Source of the DNA: a virus
DNA length: 30,373 nucleotides
Reading direction: 5' to 3' (one strand)
IMG/VR virus record: IMGVR_UViG_3300005859_000005
Coordinates: 1-30,373 of that record
The position numbers and the translations under genes are program-made. Of this stretch, positions 21,788 to 27,867 are shown one piece after another. The notes beneath the pieces were generated by a model. It was given only the letters and a program-made list of their open reading frames with translations, was not told where the DNA came from and made no database searches. Numbering within the stretch: position 1 is the stretch's first letter; each line of letters starts with the position of its first letter.

Positions 21788-22124
21788 GCAAATTTACAAA
21801 CTTCTAATTTCAGAATTAAAGCCGAACGAACTGGAAACTTAATTCCAAACATAAAAATTTTGAATTTGTTTCCATCCCAAATTTGTTATCTCTTTAAACT
21901 GAAATTTTTCCAAAATGTCTCGTCATTTGAAAAATTAATTCTAAATTGGAAAAAATTGGAATTGTTTTTATTGTCAATTAAAAATTGTAAGAAATTAAAA
22001 CAAGTAAATTTTGTTGATTATACATATAATAAACATTATGAATATATCTTTTTGTCAAATATTTAATTTTAAAAATGTAATGTTAAAAAAATGAAAAAAA
22101 TTGAAATTTAGGATTTGTCTTTAA

Positions 22125-22403
22125 TTAAGGCTTTTTTTTGTTATTATATAATTCTTTTAATATTTTTACGAAATCCTCTAGAAGACCGTCATTATCAATT
22201 ACGGCACTTAGTAAATAAGCCATATAAATAAGGAATGGAAACATTTCTATTTTTCCATCTGGATAACTTTTTAACATTTCCCGTATTTTATCATCTAAAT
22301 AATTTACTTGGCTTTCTATTTCTTTCATTCTTTTATTGTTAATGTTATATTTTAATTTTATTAAATTTAGATATGCCTTCAGACCTTCTTTAAATTTACC
22401 CAT
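22125..22403 (-). CDS. Hypothetical protein, 92 aa; paralog of the 22994-23275 product
   Basis: No named family. It shares with the 93-residue protein at 22994-23275 the pattern QVNYLD-x6-L-x2-Y-x2-G, then I-x-Y-x2-Y-x-L and a D-(N/D)-x3-L-E-x-F-x3-L-x3-Y tail, so the two are paralogs lying on opposite strands around the Hjc operon. The fold is predicted helical with a basic N-terminus (KFKEGLKAYLNLIKLKYNINNKR). It is the third gene of the Hjc operon, overlapping the middle gene by 8 nt. The association suggests a DNA-processing accessory role, which is inference. Confidence 0.75.
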   Translation of the reverse strand: MGKFKEGLKAYLNLIKLKYNINNKRMKEIESQVNYLDDKIREMLKSYPDGKIEMFPFLIYMAYLLSAVIDNDGLLEDFVKILKELYNNKKKP

Positions 22404-22605
22404 CTTTCTCTTCCTCCACTTTTACTTGCATTTTTCTCATTTCTTTTACAATTTTCACTACTTCTAAGGCTTTTTGAAAAACTTCACTTTTTCTAACATG
22501 TTCATCATCACATGTCGCTAAAGCCATAGTCAAATCGTCAAGAGCTAGATATAGCTTAGCTATTGTCTCTGTATTCGAATTTGACTTTCTTTTGTTTTCT
22601 GACAT
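22396..22605 (-). CDS. Small helical protein in the Hjc operon, 69 aa
   Basis: Not recognised. It consists almost entirely of helix: a polar N-terminus (SENKRKSNSNTET), then amphipathic helices (IAKLYLALDDLTMALATCDD; FQKALEVVKIVKEMRKMQVKVEE) with coiled-coil character. It starts 50 nt inside the end of the Hjc gene and overlaps the following gene by 8 nt. Such deep overlap indicates a tightly coupled operon. It could be a partner or modulator of the resolvase; no direct evidence. Confidence 0.7.
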   Translation of the reverse strand: MSENKRKSNSNTETIAKLYLALDDLTMALATCDDEHVRKSEVFQKALEVVKIVKEMRKMQVKVEEEKDG

Positions 22606-22921
22606 CTTGACCTAATTTGTATATTCTGACACTTTTATGTCTTTTATAATGTACAATTACCAAAGGCTGACATGAACAAAAATTAAATATTTCACAAAAT
22701 TCAAACAGTTTTTCTATTTGAAAAATATCTACAATAACAAAATCTTTGGATGTAGATTTAACTTCTATTGGATAAATTGTATTGTCTTTCGTAGCTATAA
22801 TATCTGGAATTGCCTGTTTTCCAGTTCCAGATACTGGTATCCTAATAGCGTTATAACCATTTTTATCTAAAAACTCTAATGTTTTATATTCATAATATTT
22901 GCCAGATTGTCTAATATTCAT
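22556..22921 (-). CDS. hjc: Hjc-type Holliday junction resolvase, 121 aa
   Basis: An archaeal Hjc resolvase that cuts four-way junctions; in rudiviruses it is thought to resolve replication intermediates and concatemers of the covalently closed linear genome. Catalytic layout is clear: R4-Q-S-G-K-Y-Y-E11 (N-terminal Glu), I-P-V-S31-G-T-G-K (loop), I-P-D40 and I-E53-V-K55, the PD-ExK nuclease core, followed by a helix and C-terminal strands. ATG 22921 is chosen over the TTG three bases upstream; this gives 121 residues, the length of the SIRV enzyme. The GTC promoter places transcription start close to this ATG, so the mRNA may be leaderless. It heads an overlapping three-gene operon. Confidence 0.92.
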   Translation of the reverse strand: MNIRQSGKYYEYKTLEFLDKNGYNAIRIPVSGTGKQAIPDIIATKDNTIYPIEVKSTSKDFVIVDIFQIEKLFEFCEIFNFCSCQPLVIVHYKRHKSVRIYKLGQDVRKQKKVKFEYRDNS

Positions 22922-22938
22922 CAAAACAAATTTAGAGA

Positions 22939-22954
22939 TTATGACATATTTATG
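22939..22954 (-). promoter_or_regulatory. GTC-type viral promoter of the Hjc operon
   Basis: Minus strand reads CATAAATATGTCATAA. It abuts the plus-strand box 22955-22970, the two together forming a near-perfect 32-bp palindrome. Confidence 0.8.
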
Positions 22955-22970
22955 TTTAAATATGTCATAA
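22955..22970 (+). promoter_or_regulatory. GTC-type viral promoter for the 22994-23275 gene
   Basis: TTTAAATATGTCATAA, back-to-back with the Hjc promoter. The ATG follows at 22994. Confidence 0.8.
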
Positions 22971-22993
22971 AGAATTTTTTATAATGATTAGAT

Positions 22994-23275
22994 ATGAATA
23001 AGGATTTGGAAAAAATAATAGAAACTTTTAAAGAAACGTTTGGTTTTAATGAAAAAGATTTAGAAGAAATAAGGAAACAAGTTAATTATTTAGATTATTC
23101 ATTTTTTGATATATTGTCAAATTATAAAGAAGGACAAATGCGGTTATCTTCTATAATTATTTATTTTGGATATATTTTAGGTTCAATCTTAGATGACAAG
23201 AATTCACTTGAAATATTTCTATCAGTACTTGAGGCTGTATATATGGTTAAAAAATTTAGAGAAAAAATGAAATAA
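22994..23275 (+). CDS. Hypothetical protein, 93 aa; paralog of the 22125-22403 product
   Basis: Helical protein with KQVNYLDYSFFDILSNYKEG and ILGSILDDKNSLEIFLSVLEAVY, matching the order of motifs in the 92-residue protein of the Hjc operon. It is transcribed divergently from Hjc from the abutting promoter half. A tyrosine- and aspartate-rich centre and hydrophobic helix (IIIYFGYILGSIL) are conserved between the two, pointing to a dimerisation core. Function unknown. The convergent gene 23280-23567 ends 4 nt after its stop. Confidence 0.75.
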   Translation: MNKDLEKIIETFKETFGFNEKDLEEIRKQVNYLDYSFFDILSNYKEGQMRLSSIIIYFGYILGSILDDKNSLEIFLSVLEAVYMVKKFREKMK

Positions 23276-23279
23276 TTTT

Positions 23280-23567
23280 TTATTCTTGTGTACAAAGCTT
23301 ATATTTTCCGTCTTTGTAAACAAATATATAAATTGCATTTTCCAGATATTTTTTAAAGTCTTCTTCATTTAAAGTTAATCTTTTTATATGTTTATCTTCT
23401 ATTTCTTCCCATGTTTTATCACTTATATTTATAGCAAATTCATCTACAATATCATCATCTGTTAAAACGCTTATAACATCCAAATATAAATCGTAATTTC
23501 CTTCCTTATAACATTCTAGATTTTCAAGTTCTTTATCTATAATTACAATAGATGTCACTTTAACCAC
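23280..23567 (-). CDS. Hypothetical acidic protein, 95 aa
   Basis: Not recognised. Strongly acidic (VLTDDDIVDEFAINISDKTWEEIEDK), with an N-terminal strand (KVTSIVIIDKELENLEC) and a C-terminal strand pair (YIFVYKDGKYKLCTQE). The start is GTG at 23567, inside the last 13 nt of the GNAT gene, so the two are translationally coupled. The acidic surface could mimic DNA or bind a basic protein, but this is only suggested by composition. Confidence 0.68.
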   Translation of the reverse strand: MVKVTSIVIIDKELENLECYKEGNYDLYLDVISVLTDDDIVDEFAINISDKTWEEIEDKHIKRLTLNEEDFKKYLENAIYIFVYKDGKYKLCTQE

Positions 23568-24016
23568 TTAACGAAAACTGGATGTCCAGTTCTGTTTGTC
23601 TTTCCTACTTCTTGAAATCCAGCTTTCTTATATAAAGCATTAGAATGACCTGGAAACCCAAGTGTCCAAATTACTTCAAATCCATCATTCTTTAGTTTGT
23701 TAGCTAAATCAATTAGAAAATTTACAGCATAATCGCCTGGAGCTGTTTTCGTAACTCTTCTAATGAAATATGACCTATCAGATGGAATATTATAATGTTG
23801 AGCTATATAACGGAAAGGAGTATTGTCATGAAGCCATGCAACTGCAACTACGAAATCTTGTTCTCCGTCGTTAGCTATATACATGAAATATCTAGAATTT
23901 TTTCCTGCCCCTCCTCCCATTGGCATTTTTTGAGAATGATAATAGTTTATTAACATTCTAACAAATTTTATTAACTCTTTACTTTCTGCCTCTACAATTC
24001 TAAACTTTAACTCCAT
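23555..24016 (-). CDS. GNAT-like acetyltransferase, 153 aa
   Basis: A compact GNAT fold: N-terminal strand and helix (KFRIVEAESKELIKFVRMLI), central strand (DFVVAVAWLH), an R-R-V-T-K-T-A-P-G-D-Y-A segment at the usual acetyl-CoA loop position, the long helix FLIDLANKLKNDG, then VIWTLGFPGHSNALYKKAGFQEVGK, the typical N-x-x-A-x-x-x-Y-x-K-x-G-F end of GNAT domains. An unusual Gly-rich, Met-rich insert (KMPMGGGAGKNSRYF, about 30-45) is present. Rudiviruses carry a similar protein of about 154 residues. It would transfer an acetyl group to a protein or small amine; the substrate is unknown. It heads a two-gene unit under the GTC box at 24034-24049. Confidence 0.72.
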   Translation of the reverse strand: MELKFRIVEAESKELIKFVRMLINYYHSQKMPMGGGAGKNSRYFMYIANDGEQDFVVAVAWLHDNTPFRYIAQHYNIPSDRSYFIRRVTKTAPGDYAVNFLIDLANKLKNDGFEVIWTLGFPGHSNALYKKAGFQEVGKTNRTGHPVFVKWLK

Positions 24017-24020
24017 TAAT

Positions 24021-24082
24021 AATTAGTACAAATTATGACAAATATATACTTATTGTTATGAATATAATTAGGACAAATTATG
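24021..24082. repeat. Direct repeat of 17 nt between the GNAT and P488-like genes
   Basis: AATTAG-N-ACAAATTATG occurs at 24021-24037 (N=T) and 24066-24082 (N=G), 45 bp apart. Both copies read on the minus strand as CATAATTTGTNCTAATT, similar to a GTC box, but only the second has GTC. Candidate regulator sites for the divergent pair. Confidence 0.55.
24034..24049 (-). promoter_or_regulatory. GTC-type viral promoter for the GNAT unit
   Basis: Minus strand reads TATATATTTGTCATAA, 18 nt before the ATG at 24016. Confidence 0.75.
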
Positions 24083-24089
24083 TTTTCTC

Positions 24090-24101
24090 TTTAAAATTTA
24101 T
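24090..24101 (+). promoter_or_regulatory. TATA region of the P488-like gene
   Basis: TTTAAAATTTAT, 26 nt before the ATG at 24127, without a GTC. The predicted start site is close to the ATG, so the mRNA would be nearly leaderless. The absence of GTC matches the P1070-like and capsid genes. Confidence 0.45.
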
Positions 24102-24126
24102 GTAAGTTTTCAATAATATTTCAATT

Positions 24127-25539
24127 ATGGGAAGAAGAAAAGGTAATAGAAACATAGCATCTATGAAATATCATCTATATAACAAAGTGTTAAATAGAAA
24201 TAATTTCCCAGCTTTTTCTGTAATGTTTAACGCTGGAGTTGAATCTGTTCTTCCAACTCCGTTAGAGAATATTCAAGTCCCACTTGGTATAAATACTAAT
24301 TATGGAATTGCTTACACTACAATTATTTCATCTTTACTTTCTACATTAAACAATCTAGCAATTTCTACGTTTAACAAAAATACAAATGTGCAAAGTTTTC
24401 TACAATTAGGACAAAGTCCAATTTTTAGTTCAAATTTTGGTCAAACTTCTGGGCTTGATTTCGTTAATAAATTTACACAACTTTACGATTATTATGTAGA
24501 CCTTTGTAAAGTTTTATATCAGCCTGCTGTTTTTGATGAAACATATTTTGACCTCTCAGTTTTCCAGCCAGCCTTAACAATTGAAAATAGAAATGAGGCA
24601 TGTAAAAAACTGGAGAAATATTTTGATAGTTTAACAACTACAAACGTTTCTATAGACTTATCAAACTTAGGATTTGGATATACTAATATTCCAAATATAG
24701 ACAATTATTCACTTTCCAATATTCAGAATACTGGAATTTCAGATTTACTAAATACGTTAAATCTTAATTTTAATCAACTTCCAGATTTAGCTAAATTTAT
24801 AGTCTCATTTATTCCGAATCTAAATAAGATAATAGACAGTGGATTTGCTTTAGATGTCGGATGGTTAGACAGATGTGTCTTAGTTCCTGAAAATGAAAAT
24901 TCACAAGAATACAAAGTTAAGTTACAAAATGGTATGATTTTACAAAACTTTGCTAATGTTTTCGGTATGATTTTAGATTATACTCCTCTTGACTTAGCAA
25001 TTTTAATTCCAGAATTTAATCCAAATGATATAACTCTTGATAATTTGATAGCAATTTTATCAGCTGATAAAACTGTAATTTCTATTTTTGGAAATCTATT
25101 CAAACTACATTTATATGACCCATCTCCTGGCGGAGTAAATATAACATATAGTTCAGAAATCGAAAATTATGCTGTTACATATCAACAATATTTACAAGTA
25201 CAAAAAGTTGTAAATAGAAAATATTCGAATGTTTGGTATGCTAAAATGATAGCCTCAGCAATTATAGAAATTGCAAGATATCCATATCAACAAAATTACA
25301 GTTATCAAACTGGTAAAAGGACACTTCCATATCCCGAGTTTCTGAATTATTGGAAAACAAAATGGAAATTCTATGGTATTTCAGATGAGGATTTACAATT
25401 TGCTCAGCAATATGGTGAGATGTTACAAGGACAAGCTAAAATTGAGAATTCCTTAAAATTAGCTCAAAAAAGTGCAAAAACTAAAGAATATAAGCCAATC
25501 TTTTACTACAAAAACTTTAAAAATATAGCTCAGAGATAA
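24127..25539 (+). CDS. Minor structural protein, P488-like, 470 aa
   Basis: Corresponds by length, place (beside the GNAT and Hjc genes) and Asn/Gln/Leu-rich composition to SIRV2 P488, one of the minor virion proteins. The N-terminus is basic (GRRKGNRNIASMKYHLYNKV), which could contact DNA or the capsid inner face. The middle alternates helices and short strands with many N-L-x-F repeats (IDLSNLGFGYTNIPNIDNYS; LNTLNLNFNQLPDLAKF). The C-terminal 60 residues are basic and helical. No membrane segment or catalytic motif is seen. Two very small genes follow with 4- and 9-nt gaps. Confidence 0.75.
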   Translation: MGRRKGNRNIASMKYHLYNKVLNRNNFPAFSVMFNAGVESVLPTPLENIQVPLGINTNYGIAYTTIISSLLSTLNNLAISTFNKNTNVQSFLQLGQSPIFSSNFGQTSGLDFVNKFTQLYDYYVDLCKVLYQPAVFDETYFDLSVFQPALTIENRNEACKKLEKYFDSLTTTNVSIDLSNLGFGYTNIPNIDNYSLSNIQNTGISDLLNTLNLNFNQLPDLAKFIVSFIPNLNKIIDSGFALDVGWLDRCVLVPENENSQEYKVKLQNGMILQNFANVFGMILDYTPLDLAILIPEFNPNDITLDNLIAILSADKTVISIFGNLFKLHLYDPSPGGVNITYSSEIENYAVTYQQYLQVQKVVNRKYSNVWYAKMIASAIIEIARYPYQQNYSYQTGKRTLPYPEFLNYWKTKWKFYGISDEDLQFAQQYGEMLQGQAKIENSLKLAQKSAKTKEYKPIFYYKNFKNIAQR

Positions 25540-25543
25540 AGAG

Positions 25544-25666
25544 ATGATAGACATGATAATTAAGAAGAAAAAAGGTTGGAATTTTGACCCGAATACATGG
25601 AATTATAAATTTTATATTCCTTGTAAAATTGATAAAAAGAAAATTGAGGAAATTTTAACTAGCTAA
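25544..25666 (+). CDS. Tiny basic protein, 40 aa
   Basis: ATG 25544 to TAA 25664-25666, starting 4 nt after the P488-like stop with an AAAGAG ribosome-binding site. The product has a basic start (MIIKKKKGWNFDPNTWNYKF) and a short C-terminal helix (KIDKKKIEEILTS). An alternative ATG lies at 25553. The tryptophan/aromatic N-x-W-N pattern and tight spacing suggest a real, co-translated gene. Function unknown. Confidence 0.5.
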   Translation: MIDMIIKKKKGWNFDPNTWNYKFYIPCKIDKKKIEEILTS

Positions 25667-25675
25667 ATAGATAAG

Positions 25676-25813
25676 ATGAGAGTCATGAGAATTATAAAAG
25701 ACGGAGAATATTATTTTTTGGAAATTGAAAATAAACAAGAATTGAAGAAACTAAAAGAAGATATATTAAAGAAGATAAAAGAAAAAAAAGATAAAGATAC
25801 AAATATTATTTAA
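25676..25813 (+). CDS. Tiny helical protein, 45 aa
   Basis: ATG 25676 to TAA 25811-25813, nine bases after the previous stop. A short strand pair (MRIIKDGEYYFLEIEN) leads into a highly charged helix (KQELKKLKEDILKKIKEKKD). The layout resembles small viral DNA- or capsid-binding factors, but no family is recognised. Likely the last gene of the P488 unit. Confidence 0.5.
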   Translation: MRVMRIIKDGEYYFLEIENKQELKKLKEDILKKIKEKKDKDTNII

Positions 25814-25857
25814 AAGTTGAGAAAAATTAAACATAAAAAAATAAAATTAACTTAAAG

Positions 25858-26091
25858 TTATCTTTTCATATTTCTTAAATCGGTTACTACAGTTTTGTAA
25901 AAAAGAACTAAAAGTTTAAACTTGTTATGATTAAAAATTATTTTTTCGTTATAGGTAAGATTAGGAATTATATATTTTTCAAATTCAGTTGTCTTCATTT
26001 GTAACGCTTTTTCTCCATAACTTTGTACAAACATATGTGCAAGCTCAACAATTTTTTGTTCTATTTTTCCCATACTCATTTTTTTCCCCAT
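25858..26091 (-). CDS. Small helical hypothetical protein, 77 aa
   Basis: Not recognised. Predicted all-helical and basic (IEQKIVELAHMFVQSYGEKA; FNHNKFKLLVLFYKTVVTDLRNMKR). ATG 26091 and ATG 26079 (MSMGK) are both possible; a minus-strand TATA (TTTTTATATG, 26108-26117) predicts transcription starting close to 26091, favouring a leaderless or near-leaderless mRNA. There is no GTC box. The 32-nt element (26155-26186) lies upstream. On the opposite strand a long frame overlaps, but it has no start signals there. Confidence 0.6.
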   Translation of the reverse strand: MGKKMSMGKIEQKIVELAHMFVQSYGEKALQMKTTEFEKYIIPNLTYNEKIIFNHNKFKLLVLFYKTVVTDLRNMKR

Positions 26092-26154
26092 TATATATTT
26101 CGATATTCACATATAAAAATCTTTCGATTATCTTTTACATATTATTCCTCAAAG

Positions 26155-26186
26155 CAATATTCCTTATATTATTTATATGGTATATT
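26155..26186. repeat. 32-nt intergenic element, copy C
   Basis: CAATATTCCTTATATT... is the exact reverse complement of 11812-11843 over 32 bases. Its right end runs into the promoter of the 26229 gene (TATATTAGATTTGTC), so a bound protein could control that promoter directly. Confidence 0.85.
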
Positions 26187-26195
26187 AGATTTGTC
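26180..26195 (+). promoter_or_regulatory. GTC-type promoter for the 26229-26811 unit
   Basis: GTATATTAGATTTGTC, with the GTC at 26193-26195. The ATG follows at 26229. It partly overlaps the 32-nt element. Confidence 0.55.
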
Positions 26196-26228
26196 TCTTT
26201 TTATTACACATTTTGTAAAAAAATAATT

Positions 26229-26597
26229 ATGTCAGTTAAAGATGAATTTTTAAATATTTTCGGACCTGTAAGAATTGCAATAGATAAGATTAGAGAACTA
26301 GAAAATAGAGGACAGATTTACGGTCTATCTCGTTATTTACCACATTCAATTATTGTTTTAAAAAATGCAGAAATACCTATGGTAGTAGATTTATATATAC
26401 CAGGATTTACTTTCTATTTCCAGTTTCTTATAGCAAAAGATAAGAAAACTAACACAATTTTTATAGCAGATTTTCGAGTAGTTTATCCACAGCCTTACGC
26501 TAAACAAGTAGACTCAACATATCAGAAATTCAGTGAAACTGATGATACGAATTTAGATAATTTAAGAGATGAGATGGAGGGATTAGAAGATGAATGA
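26229..26597 (+). CDS. Hypothetical protein, 122 aa
   Basis: Not recognised. N-terminal helix (EFLNIFGPVRIAIDKIRELE), a beta core (HSIIVLKNAEIPMVVDLYIPGFTFYFQFLIA, NTIFIADFRVVYPQ) and an acidic helical tail (ETDDTNLDNLRDEMEGLEDE). ATG 26229 is chosen because promoter copy C lies just upstream; an in-frame extension back to 25989 would cross that promoter and encodes low-complexity Phe/Tyr sequence. Its end overlaps the membrane/coiled-coil gene by 8 nt, so both are made together. The mixed beta core could be a small virion or membrane-partner protein. Confidence 0.7.
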   Translation: MSVKDEFLNIFGPVRIAIDKIRELENRGQIYGLSRYLPHSIIVLKNAEIPMVVDLYIPGFTFYFQFLIAKDKKTNTIFIADFRVVYPQPYAKQVDSTYQKFSETDDTNLDNLRDEMEGLEDE

Positions 26598-26811
26598 GAT
26601 AACTCTTATTCTCACAATAATTTCTACATTTGTAACTACATTATTCGCAATTGTACAACTTTATATAAAAATAAAACAAGCTCTAAAAGATGCTGTAAAA
26701 GAAATAGTAAATTCTGAACTACAAAATCTAAAATCGGAAATTGAAGAATTAAAGATAAATCAAAATGAACTTAAACAACAAATTGAGGAATTAAAAAAGA
26801 AATTGGACTAA
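26590..26811 (+). CDS. Membrane-anchored coiled-coil protein, 73 aa
   Basis: One N-terminal hydrophobic helix (LILTIISTFVTTLFAIVQLY, residues 5-24) is followed by a long continuous charged helix with regular heptads (IKQALKDAVKEIVNSELQNL; KSEIEELKINQNELKQQIEE). This is a type of anchored coiled coil with the helix probably on the cytoplasmic side. The general layout (N-terminal membrane helix plus long helix) resembles the SIRV2 pyramid-forming protein P98, but at 73 residues it is shorter and I see no sequence match, so this is only an analogy. It starts inside the end of the 122-residue gene, which may be its partner. Confidence 0.75.
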   Translation: MNEITLILTIISTFVTTLFAIVQLYIKIKQALKDAVKEIVNSELQNLKSEIEELKINQNELKQQIEELKKKLD

Positions 26812-26824
26812 GATTTTATAATAT

Positions 26825-26840
26825 TTTATATTTGTCCTAT
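26825..26840 (+). promoter_or_regulatory. GTC-type viral promoter for the 26867-27850 unit
   Basis: TTTATATTTGTCCTAT, 27 nt before the ATG at 26867. Confidence 0.75.
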
Positions 26841-26866
26841 TTTATCCTTTTACATGGTTAAAAAAA

Positions 26867-27292
26867 ATGGAAGAAAAATGTCTTGTAGTTACAAGACATG
26901 AATTAATATCCAAACAAATTGAAGATATTAAGAAAGTTTGTAAATCCATAGATATAATACCAGCTCTTCCAACAGAATTTGAGAAATTAAAAGAACAATT
27001 AAAAGAATATAATACTGTAATTGCAAATTTGCCAATTCCAATAATTTTAACAATTCTACAATTAAAGAAAAATGTCTATACATTTAAAATTGAAAATCTC
27101 GAAACTGTAAAATATGAATCTGATTACGAACTTGAAAAACAAAAAATTCTCGAAAAATATAAAGATATTAAAGATTTATTAATTATACAAGACCCTGATT
27201 TAAAAACTAAAACATTTAGAATTTCAAAATATACAGGATTACAGAAAATTATTAAGATTGATATAATTACAAATGATATAACGAAATGGTGA
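26867..27292 (+). CDS. Hypothetical protein, 141 aa
   Basis: Not recognised with confidence. The order of strands and helices is Rossmann-like: KCLVVTRHELISKQIEDIKK, IDIIPALPTEFEKLKEQLKE, NTVIANLPIPIILTILQLKK, NVYTFKIENLE. This resembles a small nucleotide- or ligand-binding alpha/beta domain, but no specific motif (such as GxGxxG) is seen. A C-terminal strand set follows (FRISKYTGLQKIIKIDIITND). It is the first gene of a three-gene unit, overlapping the 70-residue gene by 7 nt. Confidence 0.68.
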   Translation: MEEKCLVVTRHELISKQIEDIKKVCKSIDIIPALPTEFEKLKEQLKEYNTVIANLPIPIILTILQLKKNVYTFKIENLETVKYESDYELEKQKILEKYKDIKDLLIIQDPDLKTKTFRISKYTGLQKIIKIDIITNDITKW

Positions 27293-27498
27293 AAAAAATG
27301 GTAAGAGAAATAGATTTGATAAAAATCGAAGTTCTTCTACAACTTCAATTAGGATTAATTGAGGAACTTTTTGATAATGAAAATTTTACAGAAGATGATA
27401 AATTAACAGTTCTGGAAATGATTAAAAATTTGTCTGAAGAAATTAGTAAAGATATAGCAGTTATATTAAAACAAAATAAAGAAAATAAACAAACATAA
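27286..27498 (+). CDS. Small helical protein, 70 aa
   Basis: Not recognised. Acidic helical hairpin (IDLIKIEVLLQLQLGLIEEL; EDDKLTVLEMIKNLSEEISK) with a disordered basic tail. Starts at ATG 27286, overlapping the previous gene; a second in-frame ATG at 27298 is possible. Leucine-rich spacing suggests helix packing as a dimer. Middle gene of the unit ending with the winged-helix protein. Confidence 0.68.
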   Translation: MVKKMVREIDLIKIEVLLQLQLGLIEELFDNENFTEDDKLTVLEMIKNLSEEISKDIAVILKQNKENKQT

Positions 27499-27514
27499 AA
27501 ACGGTGAAGTTATA

Positions 27515-27850
27515 ATGGAAATTATAAAAGATTATACTTTAGATGATTTAGATATGTTAATAATTTTAGCAATTGATAAAAAAGAAAATTCTAGTAAAAA
27601 AATTCATGAAACAGTTATAAAACTTTCAAAATTATTGAATATTAAACTTGATTGTATTGATAGTTATTGTGAAGATATTATTGAAAGATTAAATTCAAGG
27701 TCTAGAATACCATTTTGGATTAAGAGAAATTATAAATATAAATTAACAGAATTAGGAAGGAAAACGTATACCGAATTGATAGAAATATTAAAGAAAAAAG
27801 AAAGATGGGATATATTGAAAATATTAAATGGAAATAAAAATAAAAAATAA
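27515..27850 (+). CDS. Winged-helix DNA-binding protein, 111 aa
   Basis: The order of elements fits a winged helix: helix 1 (LDDLDMLIILAIDKKE), helix 2 (KIHETVIKLSKLLNI), recognition helix (DCIDSYCEDIIERLNSRS), and a wing at NYKYKLTELGRKTYTELIEI, where K-L-T-E-L-G-R-K is the strand-turn typical of archaeal PadR/MarR-like regulators. The C-terminal helix is basic and could dimerise. It is likely a viral transcription regulator. It is the last gene of the 26867 unit, 16 nt after the previous stop with GGTGAAG before the ATG. Target sites are unknown; the 32-nt element and nearby palindromes are candidates (inference). Confidence 0.7.
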   Translation: MEIIKDYTLDDLDMLIILAIDKKENSSKKIHETVIKLSKLLNIKLDCIDSYCEDIIERLNSRSRIPFWIKRNYKYKLTELGRKTYTELIEILKKKERWDILKILNGNKNKK

Positions 27851-27867
27851 ATAAGTAAAGAAAAAAG

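Larger units (their letters stand above)
21442..22124. other. Largest gene-free stretch, with inverted repeats
   Basis: About 680 nt without a convincing gene. The frames present (21460-21690, 21860-22066 on plus) have no promoter box or ribosome-binding site, biased composition, and the second lacks an ATG start. Visible structure: the palindrome at 21476-21487; inverted arms CCGTGAGA (21733-21740) and TCTCACGG (21774-21781); CTCAC-GGT-GTGAG (21775-21787); and two GTGAG(A/G)CAAAT copies (21735-21745, 21783-21793). AACGAGAGATA on the minus strand (21641-21651) echoes the HTH/zinc-gene upstream regions. It may be a noncoding RNA, a regulatory hub or an origin. Confidence 0.45.

Noticed and set aside
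21460-22066. Two plus-strand frames (21460-21690, 21860-22066)
   Set aside because: No GTC or TATA box at the right distance, no ribosome-binding site, Phe/Leu/Lys-biased sequence; the second has no ATG. Treated as non-coding.
24519-24704. Minus-strand frame of 61 codons
   Set aside because: Antisense to the P488-like gene with no start signals.
25989-26228. Upstream extension of the 26229 gene, and a second plus frame at 26023-26226
   Set aside because: They cross the copy C element and its promoter, encode Phe/Tyr/Ile low-complexity sequence and overlap the 77-residue minus gene.
26590-26811. Naming the 73-residue membrane protein as the pyramid protein P98
   Set aside because: Only the general layout agrees; no residue-level similarity could be seen.
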